From the IMG/VR virus record IMGVR_UViG_3300022592_000004, positions 1 through 63,735 of that record: 63,735 nt of DNA. One strand, given 5' to 3'. Each line of letters starts with the position of its first letter. The first letter of the stretch is position 1. Below, piece after piece: positions 37,113 through 45,824 of this stretch. A program made the translations under genes and the position numbers. The notes beneath the pieces are model-generated. The model made no database searches. It had not been told where the DNA came from and saw nothing but the letters and a program-made list of their open reading frames with translations. The stretch is from a virus.

Positions 37113-37114
37113 TC

Positions 37115-37130
37115 TGTGCACTGATGCACA
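37115..37130. repeat. TGTGCA-CTGA-TGCACA inverted repeat
   Basis: Perfect 6-bp arms with a 4-base spacer, three bases after a stop codon and 57 bases before the scaffold ATG. Related to the elements at 24647 and 56731. It could be a regulator site or a small hairpin in the mRNA. Confidence 0.5.
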
Positions 37131-37186
37131 CGACACTGGCGGATTTGGGATGCCGAACCAGAGGTAGATAGTAATGGAATGCTCAA

Positions 37187-38032
37187 ATGCCGTTATCAGC
37201 GGAACTCGAGGCGTTGCTCGCCACTGAAAAGGACGCAACGAAGCGAGAAGCGATGCGAAAAGAGCTTGATGATGGATACCGTCGTCAGGCCGACTATTCA
37301 CGTGCGATGAACGATCTGGCCGCTTCGAAGAAAGAGTGGACGACGTGGCATGCCACCGTGGATAAGGAATACAAACAGGCCAAGACAGACGCCATCCAGC
37401 TCAAGCAGACCATCTTGGAGCTTCAGGCGGCCAAGGACGCTCTTGGCGGAGGCGGCGGAGGAACGGGAGATGAGAATCCTGATCTGGACAAAGCGCTCAG
37501 AGAAGCTCGTCGGGAACTCACGGAAGCCAACACCAAGAGCAGACAGCTCGAGGAAAGGATGACCGCGATCGACGACCAACTCAAATCGGGGAAACTCATC
37601 ACAGCCGAAAAGTTTGAAGAGGAAATCACCAAGCGCGGTGATGGACTCGGCGCGGCTATCTTTGAAGTGATCGACAAGCAGAACCTCTACCGGACCACCT
37701 ACGGTAAGGAACTGGATCGCAACACGTTGATCGCGGAAGCTCAGAAGCGCGGCGGAGATCTGAATTCGGCCTATGAATTCCTGACCACGAAGGACAGGGA
37801 AGAGAAGCTCCGCAAGGATATCGAAGCCGAGTATGAAAAGAAATATCAGGATAAGCTCAAGAATTCAAACCTGTCTGTTGACCAGACCGGCGGAGGGGAA
37901 CCAGGACTGGGACCTCTGCAGCAAAGGATCAAGAAGCAGGAGACGGGCATTCCTGACAGCATTCCAGCAGACGGAAGTGGTCAGCTGGCATCCGCCATGG
38001 CCCAGGAGCTAAGGGCGGAAGGGAAGTATTGA
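37187..38032 (+). CDS. Scaffolding protein
   Basis: 281 residues directly upstream of the capsid gene. An acidic, helix-dominated chain with coiled-coil heptads (residues 85-130), a poly-Gly break near 88-93, and a basic-acidic C-terminal segment; no Cys and few aromatics. This is the usual composition and position of a phage head scaffold, which fills the prohead and is lost before packaging. Confidence 0.75.
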   Translation: MPLSAELEALLATEKDATKREAMRKELDDGYRRQADYSRAMNDLAASKKEWTTWHATVDKEYKQAKTDAIQLKQTILELQAAKDALGGGGGGTGDENPDLDKALREARRELTEANTKSRQLEERMTAIDDQLKSGKLITAEKFEEEITKRGDGLGAAIFEVIDKQNLYRTTYGKELDRNTLIAEAQKRGGDLNSAYEFLTTKDREEKLRKDIEAEYEKKYQDKLKNSNLSVDQTGGGEPGLGPLQQRIKKQETGIPDSIPADGSGQLASAMAQELRAEGKY

Positions 38033-38044
38033 AGCTTGGTAGTG

Positions 38045-38070
38045 GGAGGGCCGGCACGCGTCGGCCCTCC
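38045..38070 (+). terminator. Hairpin between scaffold and capsid genes
   Basis: 9-bp perfect stem GGAGGGCCG/CGGCCCTCC with an 8-base loop, 13 bases after the scaffold stop. It lacks a U-run. The 219-bp gap it sits in has no other recognisable feature except the ribosome binding site of the capsid gene; it may tune the capsid-to-scaffold ratio. Confidence 0.45.
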
Positions 38071-38251
38071 GAAGCGGCACGCGCCCCATTGGCGGCCGCC
38101 CGAACCAGAAGTGGAACCGAAAGCACCCGGGGAGCCACCGATGGAAGGCAGCAAGGCAGAGGCGAGTGTAGATTGGCCGTGAAGCATCGTGCTCATGGCA
38201 GGTCCGCATTAGCGGAAACTTGTAACCTTTACATCAACGGAGATAGCTCCT

Positions 38252-39226
38252 ATGGCTCTTACCTGGGACGACATCACAGGCAAGGTGAACAAGCACATTG
38301 TCCCGAGATTAGTGGATAACGTGTATAAATCATCGCCTGTCTTCACCCGGCTCCGGACGAGGAATGCAGAACGGTTTGAAGGCGGCACGACCATCCGTCA
38401 TCCAATCGCCTATGCGGAGTTGAACGGCGGCGCTTTCCAGCGCGGCGGAACCTTCAACATTTCCTACGTCCAGACCGACACCGCAATCGAGGTCAATCCG
38501 AAGTTTTACTATGTGAACGTCACGTTGTTCGGTACGGACAACGTGCTGGCTCGCGGGCCCGACGCAGCGATGAACTACGTCGAGTCGAAGATGGTAAACG
38601 CTTCGGGGAAAATGGCCAAGCTCTTGGGCACGGATATCTTCCTCGACGGCACCGGGGTTCTCTCGGCGACCATCAACATCGATGGATTTCTCCAGGCCCT
38701 CAACAACGGCACGCTTTACACCTCCTATGGCGGCATCACGCGCACCGACCTTGGCGTGCTCGCGGGCACGAACAACCAGGGGATCAACGGGTACGTCAGC
38801 GCACTCAATCCATTTACCATGACGGGTTTGCAGACCGCATACGGCGCGGCATGGTTCGGCAATGAACACATCGACCTCATCGTCACCACCCAGCTCATCT
38901 GGGACATGATCTGGAACAAGGTCCAGCCGCAACAGAGGTTCCTCGAGGAATCCTCGGACGTGGCGAAGATCGGATTCCAGAGTCTCCGATGGAATGGGGC
39001 CTCGATCACCGTGGATCAGTATTGCCCAGCCGGATATATCTTCGGTCTCAACACCAAGTATATCCAGTTCTGGATCAGCACTTTAGCCAAATACCAATTT
39101 GGCTTCACGGGTTTCAAAGAGGCTCAAAACAGCGATGACGTGGCCGGCCAATACCTGTTCTCCGGTAATCTCTTGATTCCGGCGCCCAGACTGTTCTTCA
39201 CCCTGAGTGGGGTAACTACCCTGTAA
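38252..39226 (+). CDS. Major capsid protein
   Basis: 324 residues; ATG 38252 after GGAG. Sequence pattern (VNKHIVPRLVDNVYKSSPVFTRLRTR start, FEGGTTIRHPIAYAEL, long helix with VESKMVNASGKMAKLLGTDIFLDGTG, C-terminal YLFSGNLLIPAPRLFFTLSGV) matches HK97-fold capsid proteins of the small-protein type. Position directly after a scaffold is typical. Expected to form the icosahedral shell. Confidence 0.85.
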   Translation: MALTWDDITGKVNKHIVPRLVDNVYKSSPVFTRLRTRNAERFEGGTTIRHPIAYAELNGGAFQRGGTFNISYVQTDTAIEVNPKFYYVNVTLFGTDNVLARGPDAAMNYVESKMVNASGKMAKLLGTDIFLDGTGVLSATINIDGFLQALNNGTLYTSYGGITRTDLGVLAGTNNQGINGYVSALNPFTMTGLQTAYGAAWFGNEHIDLIVTTQLIWDMIWNKVQPQQRFLEESSDVAKIGFQSLRWNGASITVDQYCPAGYIFGLNTKYIQFWISTLAKYQFGFTGFKEAQNSDDVAGQYLFSGNLLIPAPRLFFTLSGVTTL

Positions 39227-39255
39227 CCAGAGGAATTCTCGAAAGGATAAATTCG

Positions 39256-39789
39256 ATGACTGTATACGCAAAAGATGGTCTTTACGCGTTCGGTTCACTC
39301 GAGACCGTCGAAGTTCCTTCTGGCGGTCCAGGGTTGGCGAATGATGCCGTGGCCAAGGCGCCTGTCGGTATCCTGTATCGGCATCAGGGCGCGATCTATC
39401 GGTACGTCAAGTTCACGTCGCCGTTGGTCGCTGCCGTGGCCGGTGGGGTAACCTATTGGCTTGTTGCCGGACTGGATCCGGCGAACGGCATCTTCATCGC
39501 CACCAGCGACATCAGCACGGCGATCGCAGCGGGTATAAACCTGGTTGCTGGAGTGCTGGGCTGTGTTGTCACCGACGGAAACTACACCTGGATTCAGGTC
39601 GGCGGAGTCGTGACGGCCCTCACTGCGGCGAGCACCGCCGCGGGAGACATGGTCTCCTACGGGACCGACTCAACTTTCGGCCGGATGGTGCCTGGTTCCC
39701 AGGTCAACGTGAATTACGGCGTTGCTCTGGATGCCAGAAACACCACGAACGGGACCAACACGGTCTTACTCCAGAATCTGGCCTGGTAA
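39256..39789 (+). CDS. Capsid decoration-type protein, 177 aa
   Basis: Follows the capsid gene. A beta-rich chain with several short repeats (KAPVGILYRHQGAIYRYVKFTSPLVAAVAGGVTYWLVAG). The C-terminal QVNVNYGVALDARNT... resembles head-stabilising or decoration proteins of podoviruses. No enzymatic motif. Likely on the outer capsid surface. Confidence 0.6.
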   Translation: MTVYAKDGLYAFGSLETVEVPSGGPGLANDAVAKAPVGILYRHQGAIYRYVKFTSPLVAAVAGGVTYWLVAGLDPANGIFIATSDISTAIAAGINLVAGVLGCVVTDGNYTWIQVGGVVTALTAASTAAGDMVSYGTDSTFGRMVPGSQVNVNYGVALDARNTTNGTNTVLLQNLAW

Positions 39790-39801
39790 GGGGGGCGACC
39801 A

Positions 39802-40059
39802 ATGGGAGCGATAACTCCAATTACCGGAAGCAAGATTCTCCTCAACAGGGGGAATCGAAATGAGGTCCTGGTGAAGTTCACGACCATTACGGACGGTGAC
39901 ACCTGGGACGCGGGTATGGGAAAAGTCGAGGTCATCCACGCGACAGCTGGAGCCTCCGGCTTCACCATCGGCGCAACCTACAGCGCGGGTACAGTAACCT
40001 TCCTTGTAGGAGGCGGTCCGGCAACCAATGTCATGGTTTCCGCAATAGGTCTAGCTTAA
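39802..40059 (+). CDS. Small beta-rich virion protein, 85 aa
   Basis: ATG 39802 after GGGGG. Strand-rich, Gly/Ala/Thr content, no Cys. It stands between the decoration protein and the connector; probably another small head decoration protein. A strong hairpin follows five bases after its stop. Confidence 0.55.
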   Translation: MGAITPITGSKILLNRGNRNEVLVKFTTITDGDTWDAGMGKVEVIHATAGASGFTIGATYSAGTVTFLVGGGPATNVMVSAIGLA

Positions 40060-40063
40060 TCAG

Positions 40064-40094
40064 GCGGGGCTGGGATGCATGCTCCCAGCCCCGC
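40064..40094 (+). terminator. Strong terminator-like hairpin
   Basis: A 12-bp perfect stem GCGGGGCTGGGA/TCCCAGCCCCGC with a 7-base loop, then TGACTTTAAG. The tail has only a weak T-rich section. Its position at the end of the capsid gene cluster makes it the best candidate terminator in the virion block; partial readthrough into the tail genes would be expected. Confidence 0.65.
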
Positions 40095-40118
40095 TGACTT
40101 TAAGCCTCGGAGTTTGCC

Positions 40119-41306
40119 ATGGCCGTCGTCGGCCCGATCCAGCCCTATGCTGGGGGCGGGGCGGTGCAGGAAAATTTCCGGGCCATGGTCGATCACATTC
40201 TGACCTATAACCCGGACTGCCCGCCGCAGCTTGCAAAGAGAAGAATCAATACCCGTCTGCGTCAGGTTCTCGATCGCAGAATGTGGGCTGGCCTGCTTGT
40301 CCGTGGCCAGATCGTTATACCTCCGGTCTACACGACGGGGAGCGTCCAAGTCCTTCAGGGATCAGATGTGATCACCGGCGTAGGCACGGTATGGCCGGTG
40401 AACGACCTTGTCAGCACCACCCTCTCAACCGCGATCACGATCGTAAATGAATATCAGGATGTCACTCCCGCCTCGATGGTGGGTATCGGCGCCGGAGACT
40501 TTGTCACCCTTGACGCTGGGGGAGCCAACGAAGAGTTTCTCCTCGTTATCAGCGTGGGGCTCGCAACATTCAAAGCAAAGCCCACCCTGATCCACAGCCC
40601 CGCGGAAACGATAACGAAGAGCTCCCTTGTGCGCCGGCAGTTTCGCGTGGGGACCACAACCTCTTTTTATGGGATCATCGGCGTCAGTTCCGCCACGAGC
40701 CTGAAGCTTGATTTGGTTTGGGGACATCAGGACTTCGGCCCTGGGGCCACCTACCAGATCATGCGGGCATACGTGTCCTTGGAGCAGAATCTCAGGATGA
40801 TCTGGTCGGTCGTCAACAATAAACAGGGCTGGCGCCTCAGACTGAACATGCCCCAGGAGGTCGTCAACACTTATGACGCCTGGCGCCAGACGACCGGATT
40901 CGTTTACATGATGATCGACTTTGTGCCAGACGAAATCGGACGGTTTCAGTATGAACTCTATCCGACTCCCAGTATGCAGCAGGGATTTCCTTACCTAGCC
41001 TACCGGACGGTGCCCAGCCTCGAAAACGACGAGGACACACCGCCGCCGGCGATTCCCAGCCACGTGCTGGTCCACGGTGCCTTGTCCGACGTGCTTAAGT
41101 TCAATCCCAAGAGCCCGTATTATGATCCCGCCACAGCCAAGGAGTTTGGCGCCCAGTTCGAAGCTGACGTGCTGACCGCGGCGATGTCGGACGACTCCGT
41201 CTACATGCAGAACCTTCAGTGGGCGTATAGCAGATATCCTTTCACACAGCATGGTGCCAATTATTGGCAATCTCACGACGTTGACTCAGTTTTTGGCTAT
41301 GTATGA
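40119..41306 (+). CDS. Connector or head-tail adaptor protein, 395 aa
   Basis: Starts with a helix (AVQENFRAMVDHILTYNPDCPPQLAKRRINTRLRQVLDRRMWAGLLVRG), then a long beta region, and ends with a helical segment (VLTAAMSDDSVYMQNLQWAYSRYP). The helical start resembles podovirus connector/adaptor proteins that attach to the portal bottom. Position after the capsid genes supports this. Exact family not assigned. Confidence 0.6.
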   Translation: MAVVGPIQPYAGGGAVQENFRAMVDHILTYNPDCPPQLAKRRINTRLRQVLDRRMWAGLLVRGQIVIPPVYTTGSVQVLQGSDVITGVGTVWPVNDLVSTTLSTAITIVNEYQDVTPASMVGIGAGDFVTLDAGGANEEFLLVISVGLATFKAKPTLIHSPAETITKSSLVRRQFRVGTTTSFYGIIGVSSATSLKLDLVWGHQDFGPGATYQIMRAYVSLEQNLRMIWSVVNNKQGWRLRLNMPQEVVNTYDAWRQTTGFVYMMIDFVPDEIGRFQYELYPTPSMQQGFPYLAYRTVPSLENDEDTPPPAIPSHVLVHGALSDVLKFNPKSPYYDPATAKEFGAQFEADVLTAAMSDDSVYMQNLQWAYSRYPFTQHGANYWQSHDVDSVFGYV

Positions 41307-41312
41307 GGAAAG

Positions 41313-41966
41313 ATGCTCGAAAAGAGAATCCTATGCTCCGTTCCGACCTACCACGCAGTTGAACCGCTACCCTTTGCGCACTTTCTCTCTGTCAGCCAGG
41401 AATCAGGCCGGGCCGAAGCGGTCGGCAAATATGAGATGCGCTGGTTGGTGGGGGGCCCCAAGGTAAAGACCCAGATTGTCAGAAACATGTCCTGCAAGGT
41501 TGCGCTCGACACCGACGCCACGCATCTGGCGTTCATCGACGATGACATGCTTCCGGATCCCAAGGATATCCTTGAGCGCCTGCTTGCGCACGACGTAGAC
41601 ATCGTGGCGCCGCTTTTCTTCAGATCCTCGGGGAATTTTGATCCCTTGGTTTTCAATCTGGACGAACTCGGAGAGCCGATGCCAATCCTGGACTATCCGA
41701 GAAACAAGCTCTTTGAGGTGACGGGCGGCGTCGGTACCGGGGTCATCCTAATAAACACCAGGGTTCTCAGGGGCATGTGCGATCCTTGGTTTTATTATCC
41801 TCCGAACTCCACCAGGTCCATGGATGTGCACTTCTGCATTCGCGCTATCGGAAATGGTTTCAGGGTCTGGTGCGACAGTTCGATCATCGTGAGACAGATG
41901 GGGCTGCCGAAGCCGGTCGGTGAGGATGATTTCCTGCGGAGCGGGAAGGTGTTGACAGCACGCTGA
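41313..41966 (+). CDS. GT-A-type glycosyltransferase, 217 aa
   Basis: The segment THLAFIDDDMLPDPKDILERLLAHDVDIVAPLFFR carries the DxD-type metal-binding motif (DDD near residue 75) of GT-A fold glycosyltransferases, and the later VTGGVGTGVILINTRVL and FCIRAIGNGFRVWCD follow the family. The donor and acceptor are unknown; phage enzymes of this type may modify DNA bases or the host surface, and the position among tail genes permits virion glycosylation. Confidence 0.75.
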   Translation: MLEKRILCSVPTYHAVEPLPFAHFLSVSQESGRAEAVGKYEMRWLVGGPKVKTQIVRNMSCKVALDTDATHLAFIDDDMLPDPKDILERLLAHDVDIVAPLFFRSSGNFDPLVFNLDELGEPMPILDYPRNKLFEVTGGVGTGVILINTRVLRGMCDPWFYYPPNSTRSMDVHFCIRAIGNGFRVWCDSSIIVRQMGLPKPVGEDDFLRSGKVLTAR

Positions 41967-41990
41967 TAGAATCAGTCTGGAGGTGGATCC

Positions 41991-42227
41991 ATGTCAGATC
42001 AAAGGAAAGAAATCCCCAGGGAGCAGTGCCGGCCAGATCCGGAATTCAACCAGGCGCCCACGGGACACAAGATTCCAGACGGGCGCTCGCCGGACGACCC
42101 GCAGATGGCTTTTCACGTCCCGGATTGCGGCGTCAAGGCGGGCGGCCAATTCATCACGCCCTACGTCATCGACGAGAGGGATCTTCCAACCAAGGATGAA
42201 GACGACCGCAACCGACAGGGATTTTAA
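41991..42227 (+). CDS. Hypothetical protein, 78 aa
   Basis: ATG 41991 after GGAGG. Polar, Pro/Asp-rich with little hydrophobic core, possibly extended. No family recognised. Next gene starts after a nine-base gap. Confidence 0.5.
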   Translation: MSDQRKEIPREQCRPDPEFNQAPTGHKIPDGRSPDDPQMAFHVPDCGVKAGGQFITPYVIDERDLPTKDEDDRNRQGF

Positions 42228-42236
42228 GGAGGCGAA

Positions 42237-42539
42237 ATGGCTTGGGCGCTACTCGAAAAGGTTTTGGGTTCCTCTGCCGCTGAGCAGCTGACGACGGTAA
42301 GCACCAAGGCTTCTCAGTGCTTCATAGAACAGAAGCGAGCCAACGGTAACAAGATCGAGATTGGCGACAGCACCCTTGTGGCAACAAAGGGACTCGAACT
42401 TGTTGCGCCCACCTCGGGCCTGCCGCTGGACAAGGTACATCTCAAGGCTAAGGGTGGGGGAAGCCCGATGGACCTCTCAACGATCTATGTGATCGGAACG
42501 TCAAGCCAAGGCGTTAACGTGTATTACGAGATTTTCTAA
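42237..42539 (+). CDS. Small beta-rich virion protein, 100 aa
   Basis: ATG 42237 after AAGGAGG. Mixed helix and strands, no Cys clusters. In position and style like a tail connector or decoration protein. No family recognised. Confidence 0.5.
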   Translation: MAWALLEKVLGSSAAEQLTTVSTKASQCFIEQKRANGNKIEIGDSTLVATKGLELVAPTSGLPLDKVHLKAKGGGSPMDLSTIYVIGTSSQGVNVYYEIF

Positions 42540-42572
42540 CACAGATCGTCCCGAGTTGCAGAGGAGATCCAG

Positions 42573-42950
42573 ATGTCTAGGATCATCACAAACAAAGGTC
42601 TGGGGATCATCACAGGCAGGATCAAGGGAACCGGCACGGAGCCCCTGAAGATCGGCTGGGGCATTGGGACGACTGATGCTGCGGCCGGAGACACAACCCT
42701 GGAGACAGAAGACACGACCGGAGGATACGCTCGCGCCTCTGGCTCGAGCACCGTAACAACGACCTCGGTCACCGGAGATACCTATCAGGTCAGTGGATCG
42801 CTTACAGCCCTCGCAGCCCTGGCGATCACAGAATGGGCTCTCTTCAACACCGCTGGAGACATGATCTGTCGGGAGGTGCTCGTCCCAGGATTCTCTCTGG
42901 ATCCAGGCGACATCCTGAACTTCACCTTCAAATTCCAGGACATTCGGTAA
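42573..42950 (+). CDS. Beta-rich structural protein, 125 aa
   Basis: Thr/Gly-rich beta pattern with several TTxxET repeats; helix-free. Resembles a phage tail or fibre-base module. The two larger paralogues follow 9 bases downstream. Confidence 0.5.
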   Translation: MSRIITNKGLGIITGRIKGTGTEPLKIGWGIGTTDAAAGDTTLETEDTTGGYARASGSSTVTTTSVTGDTYQVSGSLTALAALAITEWALFNTAGDMICREVLVPGFSLDPGDILNFTFKFQDIR

Positions 42951-42959
42951 GGAGAAGAA

Positions 42960-44024
42960 ATGGCTCGATATACAACTCTCTCCTTCACATCGGCCTCGAT
43001 CGGCGCAAATACCTCCCTGGTGATCAACCAGGCAATCCTGAGCGACATCATCAACGTCTACAAGATCAAGGTCACTCAGGGAACGCCGGGGGGAACCACT
43101 CAGGTGTCGATCTTCAAAAAGTCGACAGCCCTGGCTGCAGATCTGATCTACAACACCGTGGCCTTCGCCGGCGATCTTGTTGACCCGGTCAACGACGACG
43201 GCTCGAATCCTGTGACCGAGGTGAACGAGGGATTCCTGTTCCCCTACGAGGATCTGGACGCTGGGAAAAAGCTTCACATCAAAATCTTCAACAACGACTC
43301 TGTCGGCAAAACCTTTGCCATCGAGATCGTCTATGAGGAAATGGTGATCTCCGTCGGTACGCTTTTCACTGACTTCACTGACACCAAGTTCTGGGTGCCG
43401 GTTTATCCGCCGGCTCCATGGGGCACACTCGCTTTCAACGGGAGCAAGCAGGCCGTCCTGACAAGCAACGCAAACGCCCCAAACAAGGGCGGCGCCGGCG
43501 GCATGTCCGCACGGTTCCGGCTCTATCCGGATGCGACGACATTTGAGCTCAAGATCAGAGCCAAATTCATCAACATGAATCTTCCGCTCAGAGCGGCTCT
43601 CAACCAGGATCAGCGCTGGGGTCTCATGCTCGGAACCATCGGAATCACTTACAACGGCGCCGCGATCCACGTAAAGGACACATCAAACACGGTCGAGGTC
43701 CTGACGATGGCTATCGACAGCGGCGTCCTTGCGGACCTGGAAGCGCTCGCCATAGGAACGATCGCCGCCTCGCTCGAGTTGAGACTGACCATTGGCGCCG
43801 ACCCGAGCGGAACATTCAACTTCGGCAGCCTGCTTTTCGAATACAACATCGACGGCGCCGGATTCGTTACGCTCACACCGTCGACGTCGCTTCAGTTTAA
43901 GACGGCTATCGTTGCCGGCCTGCGGCCATTCATCGGTGTGATGGCCAATGGAGCCAACTCCAATACCTTTGGGACATTGAGCGAATTCGAGGTCATCGAG
44001 GGACTGATCAGCCTGGGTCAATAG
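42960..44024 (+). CDS. Beta-rich virion protein A of a tandem pair, 354 aa
   Basis: The N-terminal 130 residues align with the next protein: T-x-S-x-x-I/V..., I/L-S-(D/E)-I-(I/F)-x-V/L-K..., Q-(V/I)-S-(I/V)-F-K-(K/R)-(S/A)-T, LVDPV-x-DDG and NEGF-(L/V)-F-x-YEDLD. The remainder is beta-sandwich-like, with a concanavalin-like feel (FNGSKQAVLTSNANAPNKGGAGGMSARFRLYPD). A carbohydrate-binding tail protein is possible. Confidence 0.6.
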   Translation: MARYTTLSFTSASIGANTSLVINQAILSDIINVYKIKVTQGTPGGTTQVSIFKKSTALAADLIYNTVAFAGDLVDPVNDDGSNPVTEVNEGFLFPYEDLDAGKKLHIKIFNNDSVGKTFAIEIVYEEMVISVGTLFTDFTDTKFWVPVYPPAPWGTLAFNGSKQAVLTSNANAPNKGGAGGMSARFRLYPDATTFELKIRAKFINMNLPLRAALNQDQRWGLMLGTIGITYNGAAIHVKDTSNTVEVLTMAIDSGVLADLEALAIGTIAASLELRLTIGADPSGTFNFGSLLFEYNIDGAGFVTLTPSTSLQFKTAIVAGLRPFIGVMANGANSNTFGTLSEFEVIEGLISLGQ

Positions 44025-44026
44025 CC

Positions 44027-45124
44027 ATGTCGAGATACAAGACGGTCACCGCCAGCCAGACAGTGGGTGCGTTTGCCACGGTCATGGTAAATCTGCAACT
44101 GTACCTGAGCGAGACCGATATCTTCAAACTGAAGGTCGTGCCCAGTATCGGCGGCGGCACATGCCAGATATCTGTCTTTAAGAGGGCCACTGGACTGCCG
44201 GCCGATCTGGTCTATGAGACCGTGGAATTCTCCGGCACCCTAGTTGATCCAGTTGAAGATGATGGCGGCGGAGTTGTCTTTGAGAGAAACGAGGGCTTCG
44301 TATTCGCCTACGAGGATCTCGACGGGACCGGCCAACTGCACCTCCAGATCTACAATAACAACGCGGCATCCAAAACCTTCACCATCACAGTGATGCACGC
44401 GCAGGAAATCCAGGGATTCGGACACTTCTCCCGCGGTCTCATGACGGATTTCATCGATCCGGATTTCTGGGATATAGTATTTGCAACTACCCCGATGGGA
44501 ACAACGGTCGGCAATGCACTCCAGCAGATCGTAACCACAACGCCACTGGATGCGCCGAACCAGGGGGGAGCCGCCGGGATAAGTTCGAACTTCAGAATCT
44601 ACCCGGATCCGCTTACCACGAGGATCGTGATCAGGTCAAAATTTGTGGATGTCACGATCCCCCTGCTACATGCACTGGATCAGTTCCAAGCTTGGGGCAT
44701 GTACCTCTTGACCATGGGGCAGATGGCTCGCGGAATCGCTTATGCCACCGGGCCGCTTGTTGGCATAATCAACAACATCGGGCAAGTTTATAATCCAACG
44801 ATCGATACGACGGACATCAGCCAGATCTTTTTCAGCTACCATGAGCCCGCTATTTCTGCGGGGACGCTTGAGTTTCGTTTGACCTTTGGCGCATCCATAG
44901 GCGCGGGCATTAACTGGTTTGGACTTCTGGACTTTGAGTTCAACGTCAATGGATCCGGATGGGTTAGCCTTGGCAACTACAACAACGGAATCAGCTTGTA
45001 TTACTCCACCATTGACGGGTTCCGGATCTTCCTGGGGCTGCAGTCCACGGGGCAAAATGCCGGATGCACGGCCGCGATCGCGGAGTTTGAAATAATCGAG
45101 GGTCTGGTGGTGATGGGGCCATGA
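44027..45124 (+). CDS. Beta-rich virion protein B of a tandem pair, 365 aa
   Basis: ATG 44027, two bases after protein A. Aligned regions include Q-I-S-V-F-K-R-A-T, LVDPVEDDGGG and NEGFVFAYEDLD, and both proteins end with F-E-(V/I)-I-E-G-L. The copies differ mainly in the central sandwich domain. The pair likely arose by tandem duplication and may assemble together at the tail. Confidence 0.6.
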   Translation: MSRYKTVTASQTVGAFATVMVNLQLYLSETDIFKLKVVPSIGGGTCQISVFKRATGLPADLVYETVEFSGTLVDPVEDDGGGVVFERNEGFVFAYEDLDGTGQLHLQIYNNNAASKTFTITVMHAQEIQGFGHFSRGLMTDFIDPDFWDIVFATTPMGTTVGNALQQIVTTTPLDAPNQGGAAGISSNFRIYPDPLTTRIVIRSKFVDVTIPLLHALDQFQAWGMYLLTMGQMARGIAYATGPLVGIINNIGQVYNPTIDTTDISQIFFSYHEPAISAGTLEFRLTFGASIGAGINWFGLLDFEFNVNGSGWVSLGNYNNGISLYYSTIDGFRIFLGLQSTGQNAGCTAAIAEFEIIEGLVVMGP

Positions 45125-45444
45125 TCAGGACGGTTGGAAGAACTTATCCGAGACAGAGTCCCTATCGAAGCGCTCCTTTTGATCCGGCGGCGGAAGGACA
45201 GGGAGATGGAGATAGAATTGCTCCGCTTCCGTTCCAGAACATCCAGGCCGGCGGCGGCTCCGTCACTTCGCCGTATACGTACAAGCAGATCTTCCAAACG
45301 GTGGTGACCAAGGTTAGCTCCGGAGGAGGAGCTGCGGTCACGATCGGCGGATGTAGCACAACGGACAATCTCTTCTGCGTGCCGACAGCGACGATCTCCA
45401 TCGCTACCAGGCCGACGGCATCCATAAGGTGCTCTATAACATAA
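45121..45444 (+). CDS. Hypothetical protein, 107 aa
   Basis: ATG 45121 overlaps the previous TGA. Arg/Pro-rich start, then a Ser/Thr/Gly-rich beta segment with isolated Cys. No family recognised. Confidence 0.45.
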   Translation: MIRTVGRTYPRQSPYRSAPFDPAAEGQGDGDRIAPLPFQNIQAGGGSVTSPYTYKQIFQTVVTKVSSGGGAAVTIGGCSTTDNLFCVPTATISIATRPTASIRCSIT

Positions 45445-45456
45445 GGGGGCGCAACT

Positions 45457-45810
45457 GTGACAGACTTCACAATAACCAGAGGAGACACAATCGGTCTCAA
45501 TGTCGCTGTGTCGGCGGGAGGAACAGTCTATCCCCTTGTCGGCGTGAAGATGTGGTTCACAGCCAAGAACTCCTACAATGACCCCGACTCCTCGGCAGTG
45601 TTTCAAAAGACGATTGGCAGCGGCATCGTGATCACAAACACGACCCTGGGATTGGCGACAGTGACGATCGATCCGACTGACACATATGGACTTCCTAGCT
45701 CGAAAACGCTTCTTGTCTACGATCTCCAGGTGGAGGACGCCAGCGGAAACGTCTATACGGTGGCTTCGGGAAATCTGATAGTGCTCCCGGACGTTACTAG
45801 GTCAACATAA
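45457..45810 (+). CDS. Phage receptor-binding-adjacent beta protein, 117 aa
   Basis: GTG 45457. ITRGDTIGLNVAVSAGGTVYPLVGVKMWFTAKNSYNDPDSSAVFQKTIG is like the N-terminal beta domain of baseplate upper proteins (BppU-like), a two-sheet fold that mediates attachment of fibres. About 115 residues is normal for it. Its partner is unclear. Confidence 0.6.
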   Translation: MTDFTITRGDTIGLNVAVSAGGTVYPLVGVKMWFTAKNSYNDPDSSAVFQKTIGSGIVITNTTLGLATVTIDPTDTYGLPSSKTLLVYDLQVEDASGNVYTVASGNLIVLPDVTRST

Positions 45811-45824
45811 TCCAGTGAGAGACG

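Noticed and set aside
38029-38319. 96-codon open frame between scaffold and capsid
   Set aside because: It covers the hairpin and the capsid start in another frame, has no ribosome binding site, and its composition is like antisense noise.
42501-43670. 389-codon minus-strand open frame
   Set aside because: Antisense to two well-supported structural genes with good ribosome binding sites; no motif and no start context.
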